The notes under the pieces are model-generated. The model saw nothing but the letters and a program-made list of their open reading frames with translations. It did no database searches and was not told where the DNA came from. Of a DNA stretch of 64,000 nt, positions 28,367 through 37,960 are shown in pieces. Each line of letters opens with the position of its first letter. The first letter of the stretch is position 1. The stretch comes from Halothece sp. PCC 7418 (GTDB taxonomy: Bacteria > Cyanobacteriota > Cyanobacteriia > Cyanobacteriales > Rubidibacteraceae). The DNA is taken from NCBI RefSeq assembly GCF_000317635.1, contig NC_019779.1:4030001-4094000 (forward strand). Reading direction: 5' to 3'. Position numbers and translations under genes: made by a program.

Positions 28367-29618
28367 TTTAGAAACCCTGATCGCTTCACAGCAAGTGAGT
28401 TATGAACCGCAATGGCAACCTGCGCCAGAGTTACCCGAAAAGCCGTTAGTGATTCCCGAGACGGAAGAAAGTTTAGGAGAAGTCTGCGCGATCGCGCAAC
28501 AAAATCAATTGTCAATTGTCCCTTGTGGCAATGGCAGTAAACTAACATGGGGGGGACTTCCCAGTCAGTTTGATTTCTACCTCAGCACCCGTCACCTCAA
28601 TCAGATTATTGATCATGCCGTCGGTGACTTAACCGTTACCTTACAAGCTGGGGTGACTCTCGCGCAACTGCAAGCACAGCTGAAACAGAATAATCAATTT
28701 TTACCCCTAGATCCCGCTTACCCTGAAACCGCCACCCTCGGGGGAATTGTCGCCACAGCCGACGCAGGAAGTTGGCGCGAACGCTATGGTGGGGTGAGAG
28801 ACCTTCTGATTGGCATTTCCTTTGTTCGTGCGGATGGTGAAATCGCCAAAGCAGGGGGACGAGTGGTGAAAAATGTTGCAGGATACGACCTGATGAAACT
28901 CTTCACGGGATCTTATGGCACATTAGGCATCATCAGCCAGCTAACATTTCGGACCTATCCCCTCCCTCCTGCTTCTGCAACCGTGCTTTTAACAGGGGAT
29001 GCGGATGCAATTACAAATATTGCCCAAACCCTTCGCCATTCTAAGTTAACCCCCACTCGTGCGGATTTACTCTCTCCTGCGATTACCGAAAAACTGAACC
29101 TCGGAAAGGGTCTAGGGTTAATCATTCAATGGGAAACGATTATTGAAAGCATTGAAAAACAAATTGAAGACATAAGTAATTTTGCTCAGTTCAACTCTCT
29201 CACAATCACTCATTATCAAGAGGAGAATGAAAAATCATTATGGGATCAATTGAAAGCCTTCACTTCTGTTGCTCCCAATAACAGCGAAATCACTTGTAAA
29301 ATCGGCTTATTACCCACTGCAATCCGCGACTTTTTCTCAGAACTTCCCCCTGACAGTTACGCTATCATTCATAATAAAAGCGGTTTGGGTGAACTGGTTT
29401 TATCTGCAGATTTATCTGTAGCAACCCTGAAATCAATTCGTGATTATTGTGAAAAAAATCAAGGTTTTCTCACGCTGCTTTCTGCCCCCAATGCAATCAA
29501 AACTCAAATTGAGCCGTGGGGATATACAGGAAATGCGTTAACAATAATGAAAAAAATTAAAGAACAATTTGACCCCAATAACCAGTTTAATCCGAACCGT
29601 TTTGTTGGCGGAATTTAA
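28359..29618 (+). CDS. glcE: Glycolate oxidase/dehydrogenase FAD-binding subunit GlcE
   Basis: This 419-residue FAD-binding (FAD_binding_4/VAO-type) protein shows IVPCGNGSKLTWGG and LGGIVATADAGSWRERYGG. GGRVVKNVAGYDLMKLFTGS completes the pattern typical of GlcE. With GlcD and GlcF it oxidises photorespiratory glycolate to glyoxylate. GlcD is not in the window. The annotated ATG is inside the heptamer array and has no Shine-Dalgarno sequence; no other in-frame start with a good site is obvious. glcF follows after 18 bp. Confidence 0.88.
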   Translation: MTNLETLIASQQVSYEPQWQPAPELPEKPLVIPETEESLGEVCAIAQQNQLSIVPCGNGSKLTWGGLPSQFDFYLSTRHLNQIIDHAVGDLTVTLQAGVTLAQLQAQLKQNNQFLPLDPAYPETATLGGIVATADAGSWRERYGGVRDLLIGISFVRADGEIAKAGGRVVKNVAGYDLMKLFTGSYGTLGIISQLTFRTYPLPPASATVLLTGDADAITNIAQTLRHSKLTPTRADLLSPAITEKLNLGKGLGLIIQWETIIESIEKQIEDISNFAQFNSLTITHYQEENEKSLWDQLKAFTSVAPNNSEITCKIGLLPTAIRDFFSELPPDSYAIIHNKSGLGELVLSADLSVATLKSIRDYCEKNQGFLTLLSAPNAIKTQIEPWGYTGNALTIMKKIKEQFDPNNQFNPNRFVGGI

Positions 29619-29636
29619 GATTAATTTTAATAAGAA

Positions 29637-31001
29637 ATGATTGAAAAAAAAGCAAATTTAGAGAATTTTGTCAAGCCAGAAAACGGATTTGACGAGAAAA
29701 AACCGCCTCAGCCAGAATTGGTTGATGACTGTGTGCATTGTGGCTTTTGTTTATCCACTTGTCCCAGTTATCGAGTGATTGGTAAAGAAATGGACTCGCC
29801 TCGGGGGCGCATTTACTTGATGGATGCCATTAATAAAGGAGAAGCAGAGTTAGATGAAGCCACGGTTCAACATTTTGATTCCTGTTTGGGATGTTTAGCC
29901 TGTGTGACCACTTGTCCTTCCGATGTCCAGTATGACAAACTCATTGCAGCGACTCGCCCGCAAGTCGAACGCAATTATCCTCGTAATATTCTAGATCAAC
30001 TGTATCGTCAGTTGATTTTTACTTTATTTCCTTATCCCCAACGGTTGCGCCCCTTGCTTGTTCCCCTCTTAGCCTATCAAAAATTAGGCTTGCAAACCTT
30101 AGTGCGAAAAACAGGATTAGTGAAAAAAATCTCTCCTCGTTTAGCTGCGATGGAGTCCATTTTACCCGAAATTACAGCCCAATCTTTTCAAGATAATTTT
30201 CCTGATGTCATTCCCGCGCAAGGTAAAAAACGCTATCGGGTGGGCGTGATTTTAGGCTGTGTGCAACGTCTCTTTTTCTCCCCTGTGAATGAAGCTACAG
30301 TGAGAGTTTTAACCGCTAATGGTTGCGAGGTTGTCATCCCGAAAAGCCAAGGCTGTTGTGCTGCTTTACCCGCGCACCAAGGACAAGAAAAACAAGCGCA
30401 ACGTTTAGCGAAACAAATGATAGATAGTTTTGCTGAAACTGATGTTGATTTTATTATTATTAACGCAGCTGGTTGTGGACATACTCTCAAAGAATATGGA
30501 CATATTTTAGAGGATGATCCTGACTATAAAGAGAAAGCAGAAGCCTTTGCGAAAAAAGTCAAAGATATCCAAGAATTTCTCGCAGAGGTGGGATTAACCG
30601 CTGAACTTTCTCCTGTTCAAGATGAGCCGTTAGATATCGTTTATCAAGATGCTTGTCATCTCTTGCATGGACAACAAATTAGTTTGCAACCGCGACAATT
30701 ATTAAAAGCAATTCCAGGAGTAAAATTACATGAACCCATTGACGCTGCTTTGTGTTGTGGCAGTGCAGGGGTTTATAATATGTTACAGCCACAAGTTGCC
30801 GAAGAATTGGGAGATAAAAAGGCAAATAATCTCTTAAATACTGGTGCGAAAATGATTGTTTCTTCTAACCCTGGTTGTTCTTTACAGATTCAAAAACATC
30901 TGCATCAAAAAGGAAAAGAGATGCTGCTTTTACATCCCATGCAACTCCTCGATTATTCCATTCAGGGAGTAAAGTTAAATCAGCCAGTGACCAGTGAATA
31001 G
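29637..31001 (+). CDS. glcF: Glycolate oxidase/dehydrogenase iron-sulfur subunit GlcF
   Basis: This 454-residue protein has two ferredoxin-type [4Fe-4S] motifs, CVHCGFCLSTCP (about 32-43) and CLGCLACVTTCP (about 83-94). They are followed by two CCG (DUF3483/heterodisulfide-type) domains with GCCAALPAHQGQE and ALCCGSAGVYN. It should pass electrons from glycolate to the quinone pool. It is in an operon with glcE and begins at ATG 29637 after a short AT-rich spacer. Confidence 0.9.
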   Translation: MIEKKANLENFVKPENGFDEKKPPQPELVDDCVHCGFCLSTCPSYRVIGKEMDSPRGRIYLMDAINKGEAELDEATVQHFDSCLGCLACVTTCPSDVQYDKLIAATRPQVERNYPRNILDQLYRQLIFTLFPYPQRLRPLLVPLLAYQKLGLQTLVRKTGLVKKISPRLAAMESILPEITAQSFQDNFPDVIPAQGKKRYRVGVILGCVQRLFFSPVNEATVRVLTANGCEVVIPKSQGCCAALPAHQGQEKQAQRLAKQMIDSFAETDVDFIIINAAGCGHTLKEYGHILEDDPDYKEKAEAFAKKVKDIQEFLAEVGLTAELSPVQDEPLDIVYQDACHLLHGQQISLQPRQLLKAIPGVKLHEPIDAALCCGSAGVYNMLQPQVAEELGDKKANNLLNTGAKMIVSSNPGCSLQIQKHLHQKGKEMLLLHPMQLLDYSIQGVKLNQPVTSE

Positions 31002-31076
31002 TTCATTCGTAACAGATTGTGAACTACTAAGTAACTGATTAGATCAAGCACAACTGGTAACTGGTCACTGATTAAT

Positions 31077-31103
31077 GTTGGGTTTCGCGAAACTCTACCC
31101 AAC
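31077..31103. terminator. Hairpin between convergent glcF and ilvH
   Basis: GTTGGGT .. ACCCAAC arms enclose a second small palindrome (TTTCGCGAAA). It lies between two convergent genes and resembles the repeat at 19994-20070. It could act as a bidirectional terminator, though no clear T-tract follows. Confidence 0.4.
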
Positions 31104-31121
31104 CTACGTTTTAAGGTCTGG

Positions 31122-31652
31122 TTACTGGTTACTGGGCACAGTTTCCACTAACTTCAGATACTCGGTATTCACGCCAGACTCTCGCATCAAGGTGATTTTG
31201 CCCGTGCGAGCAATTTCTCGAATCCCAAACTTACTTAACAGTTGAATAATCGCGACCATTTTTCCGGGATCGCCAACCACTTCTAGGGTTAAGGAATCTT
31301 CTGCAATATCCACCACTCGGGCGCGGAAGACTTGGGCAAGTTCAATCACCTCTGCTCGGGATGAGGCAGTAGCACTGACTTTAATCAGCATGAGTTCGCG
31401 TTCTACGCTGGGAACTTGGGTGACATCTTGCACCTTGAGCACGTTAATTAACTTATAGAGTTGTTTGGTTAACTGTTCAATGGTGCGATCATCCCCAGGA
31501 ACCACCATTGTAATCCGAGAAATCCCTTCTTTTTCCGCCGGTCCCACGGCAAGACTTTCAATGTTGTAGCCTCGTCTTGCAAATAAACCAGCGATGCGGG
31601 TCAAAACCCCTGCTTCATCTTGCACCAGAACAGATAACGTATGTTTGAGCAT
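31122..31652 (-). CDS. ilvH: Acetolactate synthase small (regulatory) subunit
   Basis: This 176-residue regulatory subunit of acetohydroxyacid synthase gives valine feedback control in branched-chain amino-acid synthesis. It has an N-terminal ACT domain ([30 protein letters not shown]) and a C-terminal ALS_ss_C domain (about 85-170, ending in [14 protein letters not shown]). The large subunit is not in the window. Confidence 0.95.
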   Translation of the reverse strand: MLKHTLSVLVQDEAGVLTRIAGLFARRGYNIESLAVGPAEKEGISRITMVVPGDDRTIEQLTKQLYKLINVLKVQDVTQVPSVERELMLIKVSATASSRAEVIELAQVFRARVVDIAEDSLTLEVVGDPGKMVAIIQLLSKFGIREIARTGKITLMRESGVNTEYLKLVETVPSNQ

Positions 31653-31789
31653 CAGTCGCTAACTTAGAAATTAAAATAGATGGAGAAGTTAGACTTCTCT
31701 CCCGTTTGTAATCATCGGTGAGTACCTATGATAGCAAGAACTCTGCTCTCACTGATCGCTGGTTCAGTAATTTTTTCTAAGCCTTAAGA

Positions 31790-32938
31790 TTATGCCCGCA
31801 GGAAAGCCCCAATGCCTTGCGCTTGTTGTAATTGTTCTCTCGCCTCTCCTTTGACCAATTCGACTTTTCCAGAAAGGTTTAGGGTGTGTTCTGTGGCTTT
31901 TTCCAGTAAGTTAGTGGGTCGCAGAGCACTGCCACAATAAGAACAGGTGGATTGTTCTTCTGTAAACAAGGTGGAACAATGGGGGCATTCATAGCCTGAT
32001 TCTGAGAAACCATCGGCGTAGAGAAGTTCCCAAACTTGTCCTTGATTAAGGGCGCTAATTGTATCTTCAAGACCCGTTACAGCACCATTAGCTTCTGCTG
32101 AACTAGAGAGTAGAGTATCCACCAAATATTGCTCGTGTTCTCGTTCGACTTCTTGTTCAATGGCTAAAGTTTTGTCTAAGACTTCACTGCGAGAAGCATC
32201 AGTGGCGAGGGAAATCGATCGCGCTACCCGTGAACGAACTCGTTTTGGAAACAGGTGATAAAGTTCATCTGTGATGGGTTTCGTTCCACCAAGGATAATA
32301 TGGTCAAGACTGTATTGTTCCATCAATTGAGCGGTTAAATGGGCGGTTTCTTTTAAGTGCCAATAGCGATGGGTGTCATCTTGGCGTTGAAAGCGCATTT
32401 GCGAAGTCAACCGATCGCGCCCTGTAGTTTTCACATGACGCACATCTTCTTCCGTGAAGGTCGTCTGATGTTCTTCAATTTCGCCCATGTAAATGGTAAA
32501 CAATCGCGCATGGGCTTTATCAGCTAGAACCACCCCATATCGTTCATACTCATCATAGGCTTCTAATAAGGGGTAAATATAGGGCGTATCTCCCCAAAAG
32601 GTATTGTTACGGAAGGGAATATAAAGTTCTCGATACCAGAAGAAATCTTGGGCGGGACTAATAAAAATAACCAGACTCTTTCCTTGTGGCGTGTATTGGG
32701 AGATAAACTCTAAGAGTTGTTGGCGACTCTCCTCAAACTGATCGATCATTTCGCGACGTTCTGGGGTGCGTTCAATTTCTGCTTGCAGCGATCGCAGCTG
32801 ATTTTTAGCTACGGTAACAAAGCCCTGATTTAAGTTGTGCTGCTGAGATTGATCAATGTCAAGATATAAACTCAACACTGGATGGTCTGGGTTCGGTTGA
32901 CGGTTTTGGAGGTTTTCTAAATCCTGTTGATACAACAT
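31790..32938 (-). CDS. Bacterial eRF1-like (baeRF/VLRF1-type) protein with zinc ribbon
   Basis: This 382-residue protein has an eRF1-like N-terminal part (VLSLYLDIDQSQ, then a central YGVVLADKAHARLF segment) and a further eRF1/pelota-like domain (LDHIILGGTKPITDEL). A zinc ribbon with ECPHC .. CSYCG lies near residues 318-340. BaeRF proteins are bacterial relatives of archaeal/eukaryotic release and ribosome-rescue factors. It lies upstream-to-downstream with HPF and DUF2267 genes on the same strand, which suggests a ribosome-stress role (inference). Confidence 0.7.
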   Translation of the reverse strand: MLYQQDLENLQNRQPNPDHPVLSLYLDIDQSQQHNLNQGFVTVAKNQLRSLQAEIERTPERREMIDQFEESRQQLLEFISQYTPQGKSLVIFISPAQDFFWYRELYIPFRNNTFWGDTPYIYPLLEAYDEYERYGVVLADKAHARLFTIYMGEIEEHQTTFTEEDVRHVKTTGRDRLTSQMRFQRQDDTHRYWHLKETAHLTAQLMEQYSLDHIILGGTKPITDELYHLFPKRVRSRVARSISLATDASRSEVLDKTLAIEQEVEREHEQYLVDTLLSSSAEANGAVTGLEDTISALNQGQVWELLYADGFSESGYECPHCSTLFTEEQSTCSYCGSALRPTNLLEKATEHTLNLSGKVELVKGEAREQLQQAQGIGAFLRA

Positions 32939-33089
32939 ATCCGTTGATACCTCCTTGTAGTAAGTGTCTGCTAGAAAAATAAGGTTGAGGGCGTAATCAG
33001 TGATCAGGAATCAGTGGATAGTAAAAAAGAAGAAGAAGAAAAACTACCCACTACTCACGACCCACTAACAAATGACTAATGACTAATAA

Positions 33090-33434
33090 TTAATGTTGTT
33101 TAACTTCGTTGCGCTGGCGTTCAGTTAATTCCAGCAGTTGACGACGGGCTGCCTTAAACGCATCTTTAATGAGCGGTTGTAGGGCTTCGTACTGGCGGTT
33201 TTTGCCAGAATTTTTATCCACTGCGATTTCATGACCCCGTTTCACGGTTAAATCGATGCGGACGCGATAGGGAGAACCTGTTTCGGGGTTTTCATGTTCT
33301 TTTTCAACAGCAACCCGACAGCTATTAATGTGATCACACACTTTTTCTAATTTTTCGACTTGTTCTCGTACTAAACTATCAATGGTTTCATTTTTGGTCA
33401 GATTGCGATAAGTAATTTCTAAAGGGAGTTCCAT
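33090..33434 (-). CDS. hpf: Short ribosome hibernation factor (HPF/RaiA family)
   Basis: This 114-residue protein has the beta-alpha-beta-beta-beta-alpha pattern of the S30AE domain (LEITYRNLTKNETIDSLVREQVEKLEK; YRVRIDLTVKRGHEIAV). It lacks the long C-terminal dimerisation domain of LrtA-type cyanobacterial hibernation proteins, so it is a short or variant member, and the cyanobacterium should have a long LrtA elsewhere. It probably binds the 30S subunit under stress. It sits between the DUF2267 and baeRF genes. Confidence 0.72.
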   Translation of the reverse strand: MELPLEITYRNLTKNETIDSLVREQVEKLEKVCDHINSCRVAVEKEHENPETGSPYRVRIDLTVKRGHEIAVDKNSGKNRQYEALQPLIKDAFKAARRQLLELTERQRNEVKQH

Positions 33435-33553
33435 GTTAATCGTTTCTCCTGAATGTGAAATGCTGTTACTCCACTTGCTGTCTCAACGTGGCGTTAGCTA
33501 TTAGCAGCGCGGAGTAGGAGACAGGGAAAGAGAGTGAGGGGATACCTCTGTTA

Positions 33554-33997
33554 TTAGACTTGTGCTGCTTGGGGCCACAAATCACGGATTGATGCTGGTA
33601 GCATGGCAGCAATCTCTTCAATTTCTCCAGTGGCAATGCGGTCTGATAATAATCGGAACACTTGACGCGCGATCGGTTCTGGATCAGTGTCTAAGCCAAC
33701 CTCTTGACAATAGTTCCGAATCGGTGCGAGAAATTCTTCTTTTGACCGCTCTTTATGGGGCGTTTGGGCAGGTTTCCAATCTTCGTAATAAAAGCCAGCG
33801 AGGAGGATGGGAAGTTGTGCGCCGAGTTGTGTGGCTTCCTCCACTGGAACGCGATCGCGCAATGTATGTAAGGTTACTCTCAGCACCTGGAAAACGCGAT
33901 GCTTATCTTCCCAACCCAGTTGTTCCGCGAGTTGGTTCACCCACTGATTGGTTTTATGAACCGTGGTATCAAATACTTCTAAGCCTGCGGAAGACAT
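33554..33997 (-). CDS. DUF2267 family protein
   Basis: This 147-residue all-helical protein contains the paired DUF2267 repeat pattern (THTLRDRVPVEEATQLGAQLPILLAGFYYEDW and VFRLLSDRIATGEIEEIAAMLPASIRDLWP, each split here by other helices). DUF2267 proteins often occur in stress-linked neighbourhoods. It is first in a co-directional set with the hibernation factor (119 bp gap) and the eRF1-like gene. Molecular function is unknown. Confidence 0.8.
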   Translation of the reverse strand: MSSAGLEVFDTTVHKTNQWVNQLAEQLGWEDKHRVFQVLRVTLHTLRDRVPVEEATQLGAQLPILLAGFYYEDWKPAQTPHKERSKEEFLAPIRNYCQEVGLDTDPEPIARQVFRLLSDRIATGEIEEIAAMLPASIRDLWPQAAQV

Positions 33998-34145
33998 CGT
34001 ATCGCCCTCCTTATTTAATCTGTAACGGCAGCAAGCTAATCAATGTCTTCACTTTAAAAATCTAACAAGTACGCTTTTTTTCTGCTTTTTCGGATAGCCG
34101 AAATCTTAAAAGCAAAGGGGCGAACGGTTGTCCACCCCAAAACGC

Positions 34146-34898
34146 CTAGGAATGGACGATAGAACGACGTTGAACAGTGGCTAAGGCTTCCACTAAACTA
34201 CGCACGGTAGCAACCATAGCAACTTCATCATTGAGTTGATTAATAGCGGAACCGACACCAACCCCAGATGCACCCGCCGCGATCGCCATGGGAACGGTAA
34301 CATTAGATAAACCAGAGGCACATAACACAGGAACCGAAACCGCTTGCGAAATACTAGACGCAGCAGCCAGAGTCGGCGTTGCTTTTTCAATCAATCCCAA
34401 AGTTCCGCCATGAGTGGGGGTGCTGCTGGTTCCGCCTTCGGTTTGAATAATATCAGCACCAGCTTCCACTAACCGCATCGCCAGTTCCACCTGTTCATCG
34501 AAAGCGAGAATATGAGGAACAGTGACAGAAAGGGTAATGTTAGGGAGTAATTGACGGGTTTGTTGGGTTAACGCTAAAACTTCTTCTGCTTCAAAGCGTC
34601 GCCCTTGGGCATAAAAAGCATCAAAGTTTCCGATTTCGATGAGATCCGCCCCAGCTTCCACGCAAGGAACAAACGCTTCGGGATCAACCGCAGACACACA
34701 AACGGGAAGGGAACTGATTTCCTTTGCCATTTTCACTAACTCAGCATCAGCAGCAATATCAACAAAGGTTGCGCCACCAGCGCTGGCTGCTTGAATGACC
34801 TGAGAAACCTTAGCGCGATCGAAATTATTTAACCCACTAATTACTTTCAGCACATCTTGATTTTGAAATGCTGTTGCTAAATTGGGGTGCATACTCAT
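34146..34898 (-). CDS. ycf23: Ycf23 / DUF561 TIM-barrel-like protein
   Basis: This 250-residue protein is conserved across cyanobacteria and red-algal plastids as Ycf23. It has a TIM-barrel-like phosphate-binding pattern (VISGLNNFDRAKV; GGATFVDIAADAELV; IQTEGGTSSTPTHGG; PVLCASGLSNVTVPMAIAAGASGVGVGSAI). The biochemical role is unknown. A promoter should lie in the AT-rich gap upstream. Confidence 0.9.
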   Translation of the reverse strand: MSMHPNLATAFQNQDVLKVISGLNNFDRAKVSQVIQAASAGGATFVDIAADAELVKMAKEISSLPVCVSAVDPEAFVPCVEAGADLIEIGNFDAFYAQGRRFEAEEVLALTQQTRQLLPNITLSVTVPHILAFDEQVELAMRLVEAGADIIQTEGGTSSTPTHGGTLGLIEKATPTLAAASSISQAVSVPVLCASGLSNVTVPMAIAAGASGVGVGSAINQLNDEVAMVATVRSLVEALATVQRRSIVHS

Positions 34899-35230
34899 GG
34901 TTGAATTTCCTTAAAATCTCTTAATCTGGAGAGCCATTATAGCCGATTCCTGTTGCTCATTGGTCAGATCGGGCTGGCTCTCTCTGACCCTTTCCTATCA
35001 GAAAAGTGTCTTTTTGTCTTCCCCTTTACACAATCGTTACATGAACACTTTCGGAATAATCCTGATGATTCTCCTGATATCAGTCAATTTAGAGCCTTCC
35101 CCAAACGTTACTATTTGCAAACTCTCATTAAATCTTCTTACAAACCTCACAAATGAGGAAATCATTTCGCTTAAATGAAGACAAAGCAGCGTGAAGTGAA
35201 TATTTTTTAGGTTAAAGATTGAAGGGAACT
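34899..35230. other. Intergenic region without recognised features
   Basis: This 332-bp gap lies between divergent ycf23 and a small conserved gene. Two short overlapping ORFs (34953-35178) lack protein-like composition and conserved look. I see no RNA or repeat signal. Confidence 0.4.
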
Positions 35231-35545
35231 ATGAAGCGATATCCGCAACTAACGCGATTAATTTGGAACTATTATCGAGAAAATAAAGCCGAATCCCAAC
35301 AATTAAAAATCTTAGGAAATTGTAAAGTGAATCGGCGTTGGGGAACTTTTCGGATACAATGTCCGAATTTAAAAGTGGCAAGTTCAGTCTGTGATTTAAT
35401 TCCGTTGTTGGAACTTCCCATTATTAAGTTACGTTTAGCAAAACGGATTAAAATTTTCGTCGAAGGCAGTTTATTCCGTTCAGTTACTGTCGGATCTCAA
35501 GATCTTCGCCCTGCGGATGCCAGAAAGTTTTTAACAAACTATTGA
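35231..35545 (+). CDS. Small conserved cyanobacterial protein of unknown function
   Basis: This protein of about 104 residues is rich in basic and hydrophobic residues (MKRYPQLTRLIWNYYRENK; PIIKLRLAKRIKIFVEGSLFRSV). No domain is recognised. The ATG at 35231, preceded by AAGG, is preferred to the TTG at 35219. It is convergent with doxX, and a strong hairpin lies between them. Confidence 0.6.
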   Translation: MKRYPQLTRLIWNYYRENKAESQQLKILGNCKVNRRWGTFRIQCPNLKVASSVCDLIPLLELPIIKLRLAKRIKIFVEGSLFRSVTVGSQDLRPADARKFLTNY

Positions 35546-35570
35546 CTCAGGTCGAGAGATCTGTTTGGCT

Positions 35571-35603
35571 AAAAAAAGAGAGTAATCTGGCCAGATCACT
35601 CTC
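35571..35603 (-). terminator. Rho-independent terminator for doxX
   Basis: On the reverse strand a 26-nt hairpin with 13-bp arms and one mismatch (GAGAGTGATCTGG..CCAGATTACTCTC) is followed by seven T. It starts about 30 nt after the doxX stop and may work for both convergent genes. Confidence 0.8.
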
Positions 35604-35633
35604 AAATCTCTGTTTTCTAAGTAGTTTCAAACC

Positions 35634-36179
35634 CTATTTAGAAGCAACTTTTTCTTCGAGATTGTCAGTAGCCTGTTGAGCATCTTGGCGGATCTGTTCA
35701 GGCTGCTGTTCTTCGGAGATGGTTTGAGAACTGAGCCAACTGCTGATGAAGGTGTCAACGGAGAATAAACCCCCGCCATTGACGAGGAAGAAAAGGAAGC
35801 AACTGGCATAAATCGCCGAGAGTTCTAAATAAGGAATGCTGAACCCTGCGACTAAGATATGGTGATACATAGCGACAGCCATGGTTCCCACTAAGCCTAA
35901 TGCAGCAGGGCGAGTGAATAAGCCTAATGCGACTAAGGGCGCACCAATTAATTCAGTGTACGCAGCAACATAACTGAAGAAGATGGGAAAAGGCAGTCCG
36001 ATCACTTCCACATAAGCAGTTGCAAAACTTTCGATGTCCGATAGCTTATCAAGCCCGTTGTGGATCATCATGACACCCACAACCACGCGCAAAATTGCCC
36101 AAACCGACTGAGACCAGTAGTTGGCGCTGAGGTTGGAGCGAAAGAGTTTAGCGGATAAATCAAGTGTTTGTTGAGGCAT
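35634..36179 (-). CDS. DoxX family membrane protein
   Basis: This protein of about 181 residues has four transmembrane helices and the DoxX pattern (ILRVVVGVMMIHNGLDKL; AAYTELIGAPLVALGLFTRPAAL; GTMAVAMYHHIL). DoxX-type proteins are linked to redox or sulfur stress functions. The ATG at 36179 is preferred; the frame is open to 36239. The C-terminal tail is Gln/Glu-rich and cytosolic. The function here is unknown. Confidence 0.8.
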   Translation of the reverse strand: MPQQTLDLSAKLFRSNLSANYWSQSVWAILRVVVGVMMIHNGLDKLSDIESFATAYVEVIGLPFPIFFSYVAAYTELIGAPLVALGLFTRPAALGLVGTMAVAMYHHILVAGFSIPYLELSAIYASCFLFFLVNGGGLFSVDTFISSWLSSQTISEEQQPEQIRQDAQQATDNLEEKVASK

Positions 36180-36494
36180 TATTTTAAATCTTCTGAAGTA
36201 GCTAGGCAATGGAATGAAGCAAAATGAAGAGTAAAGCAAAGTTGAGGCGGTGGTTTCCTCCCCCTAAAAGACAAAAGTATCGAGTGATACCTTTTTGGCT
36301 TGCCGATTGGGTCAGCGCATATTGTTGTCAGATAAATTCTTCTTTTACTCTTCTTTTACAAATATAAAGTAGAACTAAACAAATCGCAATAAAACTTAGT
36401 AAATAGACGTTCCTTTTCTCAGATTTTCTGTCCTCCCTGCAACAGAGACAGAGCTTGCTACACTGAAAAGAGCCGATCGCGCGGAGAAGAAACC
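36180..36494. other. Divergent intergenic region
   Basis: This 315-bp gap lies between divergent doxX and the VanY-like gene. It holds promoters by position. No repeat, RNA or small gene stands out. Confidence 0.35.
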
Positions 36495-37286
36495 TTGTCT
36501 GTTGGGAAAAATCAACCCGCTCCTGATGAAATTCCAGAAGCCTTAAGAGATGTTACCCCTGTTATGGAAGCGAAACGCACTCGTTTCTGGCTGTGGCTGG
36601 GAAGTGGCGTGGGCTTAGCTGTACTAGGCTCAATCGTTGGTCTCTATCTGTGGAATGAAAATTCAAAACTCAGTGTCGCCTCTTCTCCCCAAGAGGTGGA
36701 AACGGTAACTCCGAAGACAGAAAAGAAGGAAACGGCTGAGGCGCAAACCGAATCATCCTCTACAGCAGCAACACCTCCTGACTTATTAGGTCATCTCCCT
36801 TATGAGTCTGCGCCAAAAGAGAGTTTAACCCCAGTCACGGCTGATGGTCGGATTCAGTTAAGAACACCCGCAGCCCAAGCCTTTATCAAAATGCAAAATG
36901 AGGCGCGTCGAGAGGGAATCTCATTAGTTCCCCTATCAGGGTTTCGCTCGATCGCGCAGCAAGAAAAGCTCTTTTTTGGGGTGAAAGCCCAACGGAGACA
37001 GCGCACAACGGAACGGGCGGAAGTCAGTGCGCCTCCAGGCTACAGTGAACATCATACGGGCTACGCCATTGATATTGGCGATGGAAAAGCCCCAGCGACT
37101 CATGTCGAGACAAGTTTTGGGGAAACAGAAGCCTTTGCTTGGTTAGAAGAGAATGCAGCCCGTTATAGTTTTGAACTGTCTTTTCCTGAAAATAACGCCC
37201 AAGGGATCAGTTACGAACCCTGGCATTGGCGATATGTTGGTAATCAGGAAAGTTTGGAAATTTTTTATAAAAATCAATCAAAATGA
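36495..37286 (+). CDS. D-alanyl-D-alanine carboxypeptidase (VanY/M15B family)
   Basis: This 263-residue membrane-anchored peptidase has a transmembrane segment (LWLGSGVGLAVLGSIVGLYLW, about 33-53, written in part) and a Ser/Thr/Glu-rich linker. The M15 zinc-peptidase domain follows: FRSIAQQEKLF, SEHHTGYAIDIGD (His and Asp ligands) and EPWHWRYVG (catalytic Glu, His ligand). It trims peptidoglycan side chains. The start is a TTG with GGAG 8 nt upstream. It overlaps the next gene by 4 bp. Confidence 0.88.
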   Translation: MSVGKNQPAPDEIPEALRDVTPVMEAKRTRFWLWLGSGVGLAVLGSIVGLYLWNENSKLSVASSPQEVETVTPKTEKKETAEAQTESSSTAATPPDLLGHLPYESAPKESLTPVTADGRIQLRTPAAQAFIKMQNEARREGISLVPLSGFRSIAQQEKLFFGVKAQRRQRTTERAEVSAPPGYSEHHTGYAIDIGDGKAPATHVETSFGETEAFAWLEENAARYSFELSFPENNAQGISYEPWHWRYVGNQESLEIFYKNQSK

Positions 37287-37945
37287 GTGATGTTAATTTA
37301 GATGAATTATCGCAGCAGTTGGAAAGTTCGAGTCAGCGCGATCGGATGGTGGCTTTAGCACGCTTAAGAGATGTTGACCCCGAAAAAGCGGTTCCCCTGA
37401 TTAAAAAAGTTTTATATGATGAGAGTTTGCAGATTCGTTCGATGGCGGTGTTTGCTTTGGGAATAAAAGCAACAGATGAATCCTTTCCGCTTCTTTTAGA
37501 GTGTCTAGAAGATGAGGATTATGGGATTCGGGCGGATGCAGCTGGGGCGATGGGATATTTGCAAGACCAACGGGCGTTTGAGCCTTTAGTGCGCTTATTT
37601 TATGAGGATACTCATTGGTTAGTGCGATTTAGTGCTGCGGTGTCTTTAGGGAATCTACAAAATCCTGAAGCCAAAGAAGTGTTGCTCGAAGCTCTCAACA
37701 GCAAAGAAGTGGTTTTACAACAAGCCGCGATCGCTGCTTTAGGAGAAATTAAAAGTAGTGATTCCATAGAGGAAATGTTGCGTTTCGCCCAGTCTGAAGA
37801 TTGGCTAGTGCGTCAACGTCTCGCGGAAGCCCTGGGTAACTTTGCGACGGATAAAAGTATCTCCGCCCTCAATTACTTAAAAAAAGATAGCCACCCGCAA
37901 GTGAGCAAAGCTGCGACAATTTCTTTAGAAAAACTTGGTCAATAA
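37283..37945 (+). CDS. HEAT-repeat (PBS-lyase-like) protein
   Basis: This 220-residue protein is built of about six HEAT repeats (for example RMVALARLRDVDPEKAVPLI, IRSMAVFALGI, IRADAAGAMGYL). Cyanobacterial HEAT proteins of this size include NblB-like phycobilisome-degradation factors and CpcE/F-type lyase subunits. The exact group cannot be fixed by eye. It overlaps the VanY-like gene by 4 bp and precedes a CpcS-like lyase, so a phycobilin role is plausible. Confidence 0.7.
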   Translation: MSDVNLDELSQQLESSSQRDRMVALARLRDVDPEKAVPLIKKVLYDESLQIRSMAVFALGIKATDESFPLLLECLEDEDYGIRADAAGAMGYLQDQRAFEPLVRLFYEDTHWLVRFSAAVSLGNLQNPEAKEVLLEALNSKEVVLQQAAIAALGEIKSSDSIEEMLRFAQSEDWLVRQRLAEALGNFATDKSISALNYLKKDSHPQVSKAATISLEKLGQ

Positions 37946-37960
37946 TTAAATTTAGAAACG

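Noticed and set aside
34953-35178. Two short overlapping ORFs
   Set aside because: No protein-like composition, no ribosome-binding site and no recognised similarity.
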